DNA of 64,000 nucleotides from Anarhynchus alexandrinus (taxonomy: Eukaryota > Chordata > Aves > Charadriiformes > Charadriidae), in assembly GCA_008711295.1 (NCBI GenBank), contig VUYV01000119.1:2510919-2574918 (forward strand), read 5' to 3'. The translations under genes were made by a program, and so were the position numbers. The notes under the pieces were generated by a model, which had not been told where the DNA came from, did no database searches, and was given only the letters and a program-made list of their open reading frames with translations. Each line of letters starts with the position of its first letter. The first letter of the stretch is position 1. This document shows, piece by piece, positions 48,301 to 59,100 of the stretch.

Positions 48301-51300
48301 AGGGCTGCGTTAAGGTTGGGCAGCAATATTATCTGCCCCTCCAGTCCAAAGAAAGCAATTATAAAGATCAAAATAAGAGCTCCAAGATTCAGAACATTGC
48401 ATTTTACATTTGCCTATCTCTAAATTTTGGGAATACAATCTTTTGTTCCCACTTCAGGGTCTTCTGTTTCATGCATCCGTTTACTGGAAGAGGTTCCCTC
48501 CCACCACTCAGTTCAGTTTTTCTCTTGCACTTCTATTGCATGATATTCCTCAGCATTTGTTGTAGTGCACAAATTCCTTTTAACTCCAGAGTCATGTTAA
48601 AATTAAACAGCAATGTATATTATTTGTAAAGCTGAATCCCTGTAGACAGAAAAGGATGCTCTGAAATGTTTACAGCAAAATTCTGACAGATTTGTATGCA
48701 TAGGATCATAGATTTGAGAGTATGGTTGCAAACAAAGAGCAAATGAACAAAGGAAGAAGTCTTAAGCAGGGATTTGAGAAACAATACATTAGGAATGAAA
48801 GCTGTAAAGACTGCAGTGGGGACCAGAATAGTTGTAAAACATCTACAGGAGGTGCACAGGTGGTGACTTTAAAATGCCACCACATGCAAATAGGTGACAG
48901 AACAGGATTTGTAGATGGGGCACATCTCACGTAATGTTGATCAACTAGCAGCTGCACATGCAATCTAGGCAGGCTGTCTAGATTCACCTTACCCTAGAAC
49001 AAGTGGTAAAGAAGGAAGGATAAATTACGCTTTAGTGTCTTTTTCCACTGAGGGAGGCAAGGTGTTTAATATTGTCTAGGTGATGATTTCTAGATGGCTA
49101 AAAATGGACCAGATGTATCCTGCCTTCTGTCTGTAGATGCACCTAAACATAGTGGGAAGTTTCCATCTTTCTCTTCCATCAATAACATATATGCTTGCAT
49201 GTCCACAAAGCCTTGATTCAGCAATGGCTTCTGAGAAAGAGAAAACCGTAGGATACTACTGCTTATGTAGGACAATATTTTAAACACAGCATGCATGGGA
49301 TTCGTCTAACTGATTATGAGTGTCTATATCTGATACATTTAAGTTCCTAATGCAGTCAGTGGAGATCTAGCCATTGAAATGATGTTCATCTACCCAAATG
49401 TAGGCTTCTGCTTTAAAAGGAGATGAATCTCACCCTCAGCTTCATCAGTTGGCTTTGATTCCCCTGACCATCAAAGGAACTTGCACAACTGGTTTGGATG
49501 CAGCTATTTGTGCTGCAGAAATCCACATTTGAACAGGACAGATCAAACCCTTAATATGTTAACGCATTTACTTTTGTTACTTATAAGAACATCCACAATG
49601 AAGAGGAACATTTGCTATACCATAAAAACACTTCATTTCTGAGTACCAATTAACTGTTCCCAGATTGCCAGGTAATTTAACAATTTGTTGATGAGAACAG
49701 TGAAAAAACTTCTGGGGACAGACGATTTAATTTGGGGATCAAAATAAGGAAGTCCACAAAGTAGCCAATAAAAATAATTTCTAGTTTTATTGAAAGATAA
49801 AGATTCAATCCCTCAAAGTGTTAATTCCTACTTCTGAGAGGCTCAGCTCTTCCCACTGTCTCTTCAGTGAGGATTGTACAGGCTGAATCCTTCCCAGAAC
49901 ACATTTAACTTAAATGCTTGTAGTCTAGACTAAAAGCATCAAGCTATTCACAGGCCAGTTACATCAAACTACTAAATCAAATTTGCTTCAATGACTTGGA
50001 AACTTTGGATAAGAGTAGCATCCTTCTGCCCAGGAAATTGGGCCTCCCAATTTATGACTTTGTTAAATATTTAGTCACGAATTAACAACACGTAATGCCA
50101 CACTAAAACATTCCATTTGAGATCAGAGACCAGAAAGTTTATTTGAGCCCTCAGTCCTGCTTGACAAGATTTGTAGCATACATTTATAAAGGCAGTTGGT
50201 ATACTCACAAAGATACAAAAAGGTTCCCCCTCACACACAGATATGCATCCCATCCATCTTATGATGCATATTAACTCCGCTCTTTTCGGAAATACATAAC
50301 CCGATGCCAAAACATGCTTAACATAAAACATGAAAAAGAGGAGGTTTTGTTTGCCGTCTCTTTCATAAAGTGACTATGGGGAATTTGACCAGTATATTTT
50401 AAGTATTGAAACACATCTATCAAAGAGCATGGCAGTAGCCTTTTGGAATTATTGGAATTATTGGATTCATCCAAGGATAATTCTGAGGAAAATGGAAGGA
50501 AAGAAGAAAAAGAGCTAAAACAGAGAGATCACTTGGGCTGTAAAAATTTTATATATTTCCCCTTGTTATCTTGGGTGAATCTGTGATTGGCCTGTATGCA
50601 AGGATGTTCTGTGGGAGTAGGGACAGCCTTCCATATGGACCACATATGGGCTGGCTGCAGCTGTTTCCCACTGGTTAGGGGAACAAGTAAGCTATCTGCC
50701 TTTGAGTACATGGGCAGGTGGCAAGATCAGCAGAGGTTTCTTCTCTCCTGCTAAAGTAACCTTCATCTTGGCAATTACTTATGTGTGAATGTTTGACTTT
50801 GCAGATTTATTCATCTATTAATCTAGCAGGAGAAGGAGTAAAGGGAGGAGAGAGGGAATGTTAATGGAAAATCTTGGGTTTTTTAAAAAGGAAACTGACT
50901 CCCTTCAGAAAATCCATTATGTAGCAGCATAGTAACCATACGGCTCATCATCAGAGTTTAGCTCTTCAGATCCTTTTGAGTTAATAGTAGCACATTTGTG
51001 AACTTCTGCATAAATCAAGAGGAAGGAGGAGAGACACATTTTGCCAGCAGTGTTTAAAGCTGACAATAGAGGAGGGCCAGGAATCCTGAATCAGTTCCAG
51101 GCTCCATTTGCTAGAGACCCCTCCGACCACAACCACATTTTGCTCCATTTCCTCCCTTGTCCAGACTGGATCGAAATCTCTGCTCTTTCCACACCACGGT
51201 TTTATTCTGTCACCTTCAGGCAATACTTGATCTCATTTCAGTCCTCACTGCTTTCTACTTTAGTCACTTTGCTGCTTCTTTTCAGCTAAGAGCAAAAGAG

Positions 51301-51699
51301 AGACATAGCTCTGGTGCCACAAGGGCCCTCAGCAGCCAGGGAAGAATTGGTAGAGCAAGCCTGGCTCAGCTCATGGTCTTTAAGATGGTAAATTTCCTCA
51401 CGTCTTGCCATCCTGTCTCATATAGAACACGGCAAGTTCAATGCTTCTTCAGGCAATCTTCAGAAAAGTTATCTGTCAGCTTCTGCCAGGGGCCTGAGGG
51501 CACCAACAGGTCTCACTTGCCCTGTCCAGCCTCACGTGGAACCTCCATCCCTGCACCCTCTGCCCACTGCCCCAGGAGCTCCACAGGTGTGTGTGTCTCT
51601 GGTCTTGTCTCATGGATGAACCTTGTACCTATGCTATTCGTAGCTTTCTCCTGGATCAGCCCATCATATGTATGTTGCAGCTTGTCTCTGGCTCTGCCT

Positions 51700-51788
51700 C
51701 CTGTTGCTTCAGACTGGGCTTCCTAGGTAGGATCTGCCCCCAGTTCATCACTTGCTTTATGCTTGCAGGTAGAACAACCTGCACATAT
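51700..51788 (-). repeat. 89-bp segment 3' of CR1, shared with 5063-5151
   Basis: On the minus strand this follows the CR1 tail exactly as at 5063-5151, with the same length, no indel and ten substitutions. It contains GCAGGTAGAAC at 51765-51775, which recurs at 52853-52863 on the far side of the CR1. Confidence 0.85.
51765..51775. repeat. 11-bp direct repeat, left of CR1
   Basis: GCAGGTAGAAC, identical to 52853-52863. Possible target site duplication of the CR1 insertion. Confidence 0.4.
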
Positions 51789-52830
51789 TAGAAGCATAGA
51801 ACCACCAAGGTTGGAAAAAACCCTTAGGGTCATCGAATCCAATCGTAAACCTAACACTGCCAAGTCCACCACTAAACATGTTCCTAAGCAGCACATCTAC
51901 ACGTTTTTTAAATGCCTCCAGGGATGGTGATTCAACCACTTCCCTGGGCAGCCTGTTCCAGTCCTTGACAACCCTTTCAGTGAAGAAATGTTTCCTGATA
52001 TCCAATATAAACCTCCCCTGGCGCAACTTGAGGCCATTTCCTCTTGTCCTATCATACGTTACTGGGGAAAAGAGATCGACCCTCACCTTGCTACAAACTC
52101 CTTTCAGGTAGTTGTAGAGAGCGGTAAGGTCTCCCCTCAGCCTCCTTTTCTCCAGACTAAACAATCCCAATTGCCTCAGCCGCTCCTCATCACACTTGTG
52201 CTCAATACTTCACCAGCTTCATTGCTCTTCTTTGGACATGCTCAAGCACCTCAACGTCTTTCTTCTAGTGAGGGGCCCAAAAATGAACACAGCATTTTAG
52301 CCTCACCAGTGCCAAGTACAGGGGACAATCACTTCCCGAGTCCTGCACACCACACTATTCTGGCTACAGGCCAGGATGCCATTGGCCTTCTTGGCCACTT
52401 GGGCACACTGCCAAGAACCCCCAGGTCCTTTTCTGCTGGGCAGCTTCCCAGCCACTCTTCCCCAAGTCTCTGGCATTGCATGGAGTTGATGTGACCCAAG
52501 CGCAGGACCCAGCACTTGGCTTTGTTGAACCTTATACAGTTGTCCTCAGCCCATCAATCCAGCCTGTCCAGATCCCTCTATAGAGCCTTCCTACCCTCAA
52601 AGAGATCAACACCCCTGCCCAGCTTGGTGTCATCTGCAAACTTACTCAGGGTGCTCTCGACCCCCTCATCCAGATCATTGATAAAGATATTAAGCAGAAT
52701 TGCCCCAAATACTGAGCCCTGGGGAACACCACTTGTGACCGGCCACCAACTGCATTTACTTCCATTCACCACAACTCTTTGGGCCCGGCCATCCAGCCAG
52801 TTTTTTACCCAGAGAACAGTACACAGCATA
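51789..52830 (-). mobile_element. CR1 LINE with C-terminal reverse transcriptase, 5'-truncated
   Basis: About 1 kb of CR1 on the minus strand. The 5' part, open at 52578-52829, carries reverse transcriptase motifs: [16 protein letters not shown], then [17 protein letters not shown] and the catalytic FADD box (codons at 52629-52640). Downstream the frame breaks. CR1 ORF2 C-terminal words such as [20 protein letters not shown] recur at about 51878-52111, and a stretch is missing near 52410-52430. The 3' UTR ends in a degenerate octamer (AGAAGCATAGAACC on plus). Several frameshifts and stops make it inactive. It is the same subfamily as 4418-5062 but longer at the 5' end. Confidence 0.93.
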
Positions 52831-52852
52831 CAGATGTCATGGTGGTGTCACA

Positions 52853-52863
52853 GCAGGTAGAAC
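52853..52863. repeat. 11-bp direct repeat, right of CR1
   Basis: GCAGGTAGAAC, identical to 51765-51775. Confidence 0.4.
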
Positions 52864-52951
52864 GTTGGCGGTGGAAGTTTAAAATCTCTGAGCAAGCTGG
52901 AATTCAAACTATTCAAGCAATCTATCAGAGTCCTGGTTGAGCCCTGGTCAA

Positions 52952-52969
52952 GCCCCACATTGGGCACCA
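52952..52969 (-). promoter_or_regulatory. Retroviral primer binding site, tRNA-Lys type (decayed)
   Basis: The minus strand reads TGGTGCCCAATGTGGGGC, seven bases after the LTR end. It differs from the tRNA-Lys1,2-type site by two C-to-T changes, both at former CpGs. This type of primer is typical of betaretrovirus-like (class II) elements. Confidence 0.75.
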
Positions 52970-52976
52970 ATAAATA

Positions 52977-53690
52977 TGTCATGGTTTGGGCCAGATTGGC
53001 CAATGAAAATGAATGACAGATGCTCTCCCCCACCTCTCTGTCTAATGAGAGAGGGAGAGAGAGAAAGAGACTTATGCGTTTAGAAGGAACCAAACTACTT
53101 TAATGAAATATTAATCATAAAATTAAAAGAAAATAATGAAATATATGCAAAACCATATCAAGCTCCCAGGATGACAATCACAACACTGGCTGCCACTGGG
53201 GAAGTCCCAGACTGGACTCAATGGTGGACGGGAACTGGATTCCAGATCTGGATTCAGGATTGGGATCAAAGGCAGATGAACAGAGTCCTCCTTGGACATC
53301 GGCCATTGAAGAAAGAGAGACTGACCCTTTGATCCCTCAGCTTTTGTACTGAGCATGAGGCAGATGGGATGGAATACCCTGTTGGTCAGTTTTGGGTCAC
53401 CTGTCCTGTCCGCTCCTCCCTTCAGGTGGGACCCCTCTATGATTTTCCGCTTTTGACCCTCCAACGGGGCAAATAACAAAGTCATCTGCCCTTGGGTGTT
53501 ATAGCAATAAGTATAAGCAAGAGCCTCTCTGCATACCATGCCTGGGCATCAGCTATAAACATTGGTCTTATCACTCTGAGATCGAACAGTATCTGCACAA
53601 TACACTGCTAATTTCAGTAATTAGAAGAGGCTTAGTTAAAACAAAATTACTGAAGAGAAAATTGGTCCTGTTTTACCTCAAACCAAGACA
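52977..53690 (-). mobile_element. 5' LTR of a class II (ERVK-like) endogenous retrovirus
   Basis: A 714-bp element with TG...CA ends: TGTCATGGTTTGGGCCAGAT at the left and ACCTCAAACCAAGACA at the right on plus. On the minus strand it begins TGTCTTGGTTTGAGGTAAAA, the start of an LTR common in bird genomes. Orientation is set by the primer binding site at 52952-52969. ATTAAA at 53099-53104 (minus) is a possible polyadenylation signal. A GA-rich microsatellite lies at 53046-53070. No second LTR is visible in the window and the 5' flank shows no matching duplication, so the provirus is incomplete. An open 138-codon minus frame (53123-53539) in U3/R is not a retroviral protein that I recognise. Confidence 0.85.
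53046..53070. repeat. GA-rich microsatellite in the LTR
   Basis: GAGAGAGGGAGAGAGAGAAAGAGA.. near the 3' side of the minus-strand LTR. Confidence 0.7.
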
Positions 53691-53779
53691 GTGACATCAC
53701 CAGCCCAGGGTGGGTATGAAAAGGGCTGTGCCAGCCCAGGTGAGCAAGGACAAGGAGGGCCAGACATGGGGGTAGAGGC

Positions 53780-53920
53780 TGCTCGTGGTGATGGAGGGTG
53801 GCTGCTTTGTACCACAGTTGGACATCCAGATAAGGAAGTGACCAGACCATGGCACACTCCTGTCCTCTCCCTCCTCTGTCACTGAGCTGGAGAGTTGCCA
53901 AGGGTCTACAGGACAGATAA
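53780..53920 (+). repeat. Degenerate direct repeat, copy 1
   Basis: GGTGGCTGCTT...CCAGATAAGGAAGTGACCAG, then ACCATGGCACACTCCTGTCC, matches 54195-54345 in the same orientation, about 441 bp away. It lies in a GC-rich block immediately outside the retroviral LTR. Identity unknown. Confidence 0.6.
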
Positions 53921-54194
53921 GACAGCACCAACCCCCACCCTATGAAGGTCTTACAGGGAGCTGGAAGCTCCACAAAGCCATGGAAAAAGGGAGGTCTGAG
54001 CCCTTTTTTTCACTGGGTATCCTGAGGCTGAGCTCCTGGCACTAGCTCTAGTGATGTAGCATGCCCCCATGTCACAGTGGGCAGAATGCTGGTGGTGGCT
54101 AGCATGGTTGGCCCAGAATAGAAGTCTCCTGGCCATCAGGGAGGCATGGAATAGACAGCCTTGGTGTGAAGCTGGGAGACCCCTGTCCAGAGAG

Positions 54195-54345
54195 GCAGGG
54201 GCTGCCTGTGGCAACAGGGGTTGGCTGCTTCAGATGGTGGCTCTCCTGTCTTTGACAGCTGCAGCTCCAGATCAGGACATGAGCAGGCCATGGCACACTT
54301 CTGTCCCCTTCCACATCCTCCACTCAGCCAAGGAATGTTTCAACT
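54195..54345 (+). repeat. Degenerate direct repeat, copy 2
   Basis: GGTTGGCTGCTT...CCAGATCAGGACATGAGCAG, then GCCATGGCACACTTCTGTCC. By eye about 80% similar to copy 1 over the core. This may be a two-unit array with a period near 441 bp. Confidence 0.6.
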
Positions 54346-57300
54346 TTCTACAAGGATATTGACCTAAGGATCAAGAAATACCTTATCCTGTACCTCTACA
54401 CCTTATCTTGTATCCTGTGATAGAAAGTGTTATGTTTCTACAGACAGCTGGTAGGTCCCTACAGCTGTAGACAAAAGGAGCTCTGCAGCACCCACCTTCT
54501 TTTTGTGAAACTTATCACGGAATGAAAAAAGTTTATACATAAAAGCAGAAAGAGTTTAGGATTATTACATTCTTACTTTAATCACCACAAGTAAATGGCC
54601 AACTTTCAGTGGAATAAATCCTGACCAGAACACACTGGCACATAGCACAGAGTACAGTGGACATGCCAGCTCAGATCCACAAGCACCACAAGTGTTTTAC
54701 TTTGGCAAGGCAAAGTAAAGCTCGCTATCTAGCTGAGAGAATTAATTCTGCCTACTAACATACGGGACAGCAACCATGAGGACACTACCTTGCTGTACCA
54801 GCTCTAAAGGTTGCTTTGTTGCAATGGCACAAGTAACTCTTTATTGCTTGCTGCTGCAAGCTTTAGACACATACTGAGAATTGTGATACCCTCCCAATTC
54901 CTTTGTGGTGCCAACCAAACTGATGCTGTTCTTAAGAGTACACGCCATGTGCGGGCCATGGTGCCGCACATCAGAAAGCATCTGCCAGTTCCCTGCCTTC
55001 TCAGCATGCCCAGGGCAAAGGAAGGAAGCTCTCTATGGAGCAGTTCCACTTGATAGCATGTGGTGAGTTGGATCTCTATCTTCCTTTGGGGTGCTGGTCC
55101 ACTACAGATGAAATCTGTCTTGTGTTAAATAAAATGCATGCCAATCGGATTGCTCCAGGGTTAAAGCTTCTGAATTTTAAAACATAATTAACATGTAAAT
55201 AAGTTACAAACACTCTAACTAAAATGAAAAGACTTGGCAAACTACAAAAGATGAATATATTTGTCTAGAATAACAAGCTTCTCAAGTGCTGAAGCTATAT
55301 ATCCTGAGAGTAATAATACCTACAGGATCACAATTAGATGACCTGTCTGTTCCCTCTCCAAATGGAATTAAAAACTCTGAAAGCCTATCTATCTCAGTTC
55401 ACTGTTGTCATTGCCACTGGATATTTGTGTCTGTGCACGTGAAAAAGTCAACATATTTAGGGCTGGCTGCAAGCCAACGTGTGTGTGCATATGAGAAAGC
55501 ACAGAGCTTCACTCTACTGTAAAGGCACTGCTAAGGTTATCAGCCCTTCCACTTGCTCGTGTACCCATAAATAGACCGAAACTTTTAGTTACTGTACAAC
55601 CCCAACTACTAAAGAATTTCTGAAGAGGATAGTTGGGAGTAATAGCGTGGGTAGGAACAGCCAAACCATTTTGCCAAATTGGTTTAAAGTACTAAAGCAC
55701 TATGCTACTAATGCTCATTTTGTCAACTGACATGTAAAAATAAAGCTTTGTTATCTTTGCTTGGCCTGCAAATGTAAAAGAAAGTGCAAGCCCTCAGCTT
55801 TAGAAAAAGAACAAACAAAACCCCCACCCAAAACAGGCATAATGACTTACTTTTCACTGTAAGTGCTATTTTTGAGCCCTCTGCTGGCAAGAGTCTTTCT
55901 AAAATACACATTTTTAACTTAACACAAAAAAGTGCAGTAGAAATAATCTGAGTATACAAATGATCACTTAAGACTCAAATCATAATCTCGTACCACCTAC
56001 ACTGCAACTCTTTTTCCAGGAAAAGAGCTACTTTCTATTAGTTTCCTTGGCCATTCTTAGCCACTGTTGCTGTTTCGTTTTGTTTTTCCACTCTCTCTCC
56101 TTTTTCCCCACTAATTTAAAGAACTTCCAACATTTCATAGACAAGACTAAGGGAAACGTGAGCTGTTAACATTTGGGATGCCCAACCCTGACTTCCATCC
56201 TACCCATCAACCTGCCCTGCTGGTCATCCCTCCACCTCGTCCCGTTTGCTCACGCAGACCTGAGGCCCTTGTTCCTTGAGAGCAGCAGCAGAAGGTAGGA
56301 CATACTTGTCCCTGCTGGGCAGCTGCTCCTCACCTCATGCTTGTCTTGTTGCAGGTTTGAAGAAACTTTCTGCAGACAATGTTCAGATCTGTATTTTACA
56401 GTTCTTGTTTGGCAGCCTTCAGAAGCCCCATACATCTCTGCTGAGTGATTTATCACGAGACCATGATCCAGCCAAAACTGAATGAGTTGTTTCAACCCTC
56501 TTCAGTTGTTTCTAATAAAGTTTCAGGCATCTTTAGTCATTCCTGGCAGTACCAAATCCTAGATCCTGCTGAAATTACCTACAATACTTCTCTACTATTC
56601 CTCTGATCTTCATCAGGCCCAAGCAGGCTTATCCGAAAACTGCAGAGTGAATTCCACGTTCTATCCTTGGGACCGCTTCCCATGTGAGAAGGGCTCTGTT
56701 GTGTCCTCCTGGCATGAGAGCTCAGGTGTCTGACCCCACAGATCAGGATCAAGCTGGACTGAGGGTAGAAATGCCTGCAGCGCTCATTTGTTGTCTTCTA
56801 TCAGTTGGCAATGCTTGCAGCTCCTACTTTGCCATGCTAGAGGCATAGCAGAGTAGCTGAAGCCCATACTGGTGTAAGAGTGAAGGACAGAAAGAAGGGT
56901 AAGACCATGAGAGCAGCAAGTACTTGCAGCAAGTCAAACACCAGGGAAAGGAGAAGGAGCTGCAGGGCAAGGTGGCAGCTGAGCTATTTCTTTGCTTTAA
57001 CAGTAAAGGGGGGAGTCCTTAGAGTGGTGGTTGTATTTTTTTCATAAACTGAGGCAGGAGGGATCAGGTGATAGTAGCTGATGTCGCTGACTTCTGAATC
57101 TGACAGTAGTAACGAAGAGGAGTTTAGTCCCTGGCCCGAGCTTTGCTAATGAATGTTCACCACCTGAGAAGGCTGGCACGTGTGTTTTTAGGAGGGGGCT
57201 GCTAATAGTTGCCTTCTATTTGACACAGGAAAGGAGGATCTGAGACAATATAAAGAGTGGGATTCAGGTGCCTAAACATACCCAGTAGCATTTTTTTTAG

Positions 57301-58123
57301 ATGCTTTTGTGTATTTTATCTTGCCTCTGCTGCTCCGTAAGGCTGTAGCTGCTCTTCCATAGGTCCTGTGTCATATTTACTAGCCCAGTGTGATGTCTCA
57401 GATACCATGTGGACACCTAAGATAGCACTAGACACCTATGCTTACCCACCTGAATCACTCTTAAGGTCTCTAACCAAAATGTCTGGGGGAGAGAGGATAT
57501 GGAGTCAAGATATGAAGTGCTAAATAGCTGATTTTCCAGAATTTTTACTTTGTTGCTTTTTTAAAGTAAACTAGATTTTAAACCAACATTTACTGAGAGG
57601 TCATATACTACCAGCATGACATGCTACACAACTACTATCAACGTCTAACAGACAGAACCACTCCTGAGAGGTAACTGAGGGTGGTCTGATCAGCCCCGGA
57701 TATCACCATTCACTCTGTCTGACTACTTGTTAGGGCAGAATTTATTGCTTGAAGTAAAAGTAGATCAAATTGGTGTAATGGGGGATGTTTCTATGTGTGT
57801 GCCTTTGGGTGAAAGTGAAAAGAGGAAAGGACTTTAATCAGTTCTCTCCTGAGCCCTGTAGTCTACTGATCATGCTGGCACGAGCTTATATGATTCTTCC
57901 AGCAACAGTATGTCCTTTTGCTTAAAATCAAGGCAAAAGGAGGATTTGATTGCCAAGTTAGGGTACGGCAAAGAAAATATTCTTATTTCAGCCATCATCT
58001 CTTTCCTGGACACACTCTTTTCTTCAACTGTGAAGACAAGATGAACTGCATGAGCAATCCTCTTTTCTGCGGGGGCTAAAATAATCAGTCCTGTGACATA
58101 AGCATGAGCATGTTTGTGGTGTC
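54346..58123. other. 3.8 kb of unique sequence, no gene recognised
   Basis: Contains a full CTCF-core match on the minus strand at 55876-55887 and a short stretch near 57258-57290 (CAGGTGCCTAAACATACC) that may be another old palindromic-element remnant. Open frames at 54804-55053 on both strands resemble no known protein. Confidence 0.45.
55876..55887 (-). promoter_or_regulatory. CTCF-like core motif, full match
   Basis: The minus strand reads CCAGCAGAGGGC, matching all 12 positions of CCASYAGRKGGC, in reverse orientation relative to the sites at 10554 and 23745. Motif evidence only. Confidence 0.35.
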
Positions 58124-58244
58124 ATCGCCATCCCTGGAGGTATTTAAAGACAGGTAGATGTGGTGCTTAGGGACATGGTTTAGTGGTGGTTTTGGCAGTG
58201 TTAGGTTGATGGTTGGACTCTATGATCTTAATGGTCCCTTCCAA
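58124..58244 (+). mobile_element. CR1 LINE 3'-end stub, cut by an N
   Basis: ATCGCCATCCCTGGAGGTAT, GGTGCTTAGGGACATGGTTT and TTAGGTTGATGGTTGGACTC are CR1 3' UTR. The sequence reaches GGTCCCTTCCAA and then changes abruptly to N and a run of A where the octamer tail should be. Confidence 0.92.
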
Positions 58245-58258
58245 NAAAAAAAAAAAAA
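58245..58258. other. Single N followed by an A-homopolymer
   Basis: The N at 58245 replaces the expected CR1 tail. The run of 13 A that follows is not a normal CR1 end, so this is a probable assembly join or collapsed segment. Confidence 0.7.
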
Positions 58259-58779
58259 GCCCAGAATTTATGCCTTTTGGCTATATATTGGGCACATTTT
58301 AGATGCTTTACAGGAAAATCAGGCAGTACAGCCCTGGAATGACTCCTGGACAGTATATGATCCCTCCAGCAGGATGACTGATATGACCCTCCCCAAAAAG
58401 CAGGATGTCATTGTTTAGTTGGCATGTAATGCAAGAGTTTAGCAAGGATTGCTAAGATATGCATCTAAGAGCTTTAAACAGCACTTCTGGAATACAGCTT
58501 GAACCACATATTTGCACTGAAGCTCAGCAGGATTAGGAAACCTTTGTTTACTCTGCTATCTCTAGTGTTGTTTTTTTCAGTGGGAAACACTGATACAGAT
58601 AACTGTATTTAGAATTTCAAGGAAAAAATAACAAAACTCTGCTTGCTAATGAATTTAACTCCATATGTGTAGTGGGTCCTGTATATCTACTGCTTTTAGA
58701 AGTAATATTTCATATAAAACAGACTTCATTTCTTATTTTATAGTTCTTTTGCATCTTCAGATCCTGTATTTTCCCCCCC

Positions 58780-59100
58780 TTTTTTTTTTCACTGCAAAGG
58801 CCCTTTATTATTACAAGACACCTGCTTAAAACCACCCAACCAGCACACTTCTAAACAGAAAGCCAGATTGCTAATTGTCCTGTTAGTCCTGTTTGGAAAG
58901 CAAGGAGAGTGGGTATGAAAGGTAGCAACTCGGAAAATGTACCAATAACTTGAAACAGCATTAAACAAAAGACAGAAAAACAGTTTTAGCTAGTAGTAAG
59001 ACAGATGTATTCTGATTTCTGCAAATTAGAGGGCGACATTGATCCTTCATGCACACATATGAAGCCAGAATATCATAGGAGCCACTCCCAAAGCAGCACA
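58780..59100 (-). pseudogene. Possible retrocopy or mRNA 3' end, unidentified gene
   Basis: Read on the minus strand there is AATAAA (58804-58809), then 14 bases, then a run of ten A (58780-58789). This is the layout of a processed transcript copied into the genome, or of a real last exon. Sequence upstream on the minus strand (to about 59100) looks like 3' UTR and has no recognisable coding frame. Extent, parent gene and target duplication are not determined. Confidence 0.25.

Larger units (their letters stand above)
42196..51699. other. 9.5 kb of unique sequence, no gene recognised
   Basis: AT-rich, with purine-rich tracts at about 45690-45960. The longest open frame, 162 codons at 48141-48629 (plus), has no recognisable domain or neighbouring splice context and ends in ordinary AT-rich sequence. 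A 189-codon frame at 51157-51726 runs into the CR1 3' flank and is not recognised. Short 9-bp repeats (TGGAATTAT) sit at about 50444-50467. Confidence 0.45.
52831..52976 (-). mobile_element. Leader fragment of a class II endogenous retrovirus
   Basis: About 145 bp between the CR1 5' end and the LTR. Adjacent to the LTR it carries a tRNA-Lys-type primer binding site (52952-52969), so this is the start of the internal region and the LTR at 52977 is the 5' LTR in minus orientation. No gag, pol or env frame is recognisable further left. The sequence is interrupted by, or replaced with, CR1. Confidence 0.6.

Noticed and set aside
48141..48629. 162-codon plus-strand open frame
   Set aside because: No recognisable domain, no splice context, and a length expected by chance in 64 kb of sequence scanned in six frames.
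48696..48730. AGGATCATAGATTTGAGAG as a possible CR1 minus-strand tail
   Set aside because: Only a few words match and no CR1 3' UTR follows.
51157..51726. 189-codon plus-strand open frame
   Set aside because: It overlaps the CR1-linked 3' flank at its end and reads antisense to the direction of the neighbouring elements. No family is recognised.
52578..52829. Reverse transcriptase frame as a functional gene
   Set aside because: It is a fragment of a 5'-truncated CR1 with frameshifts downstream, so it is annotated as part of the mobile element and not as a gene.
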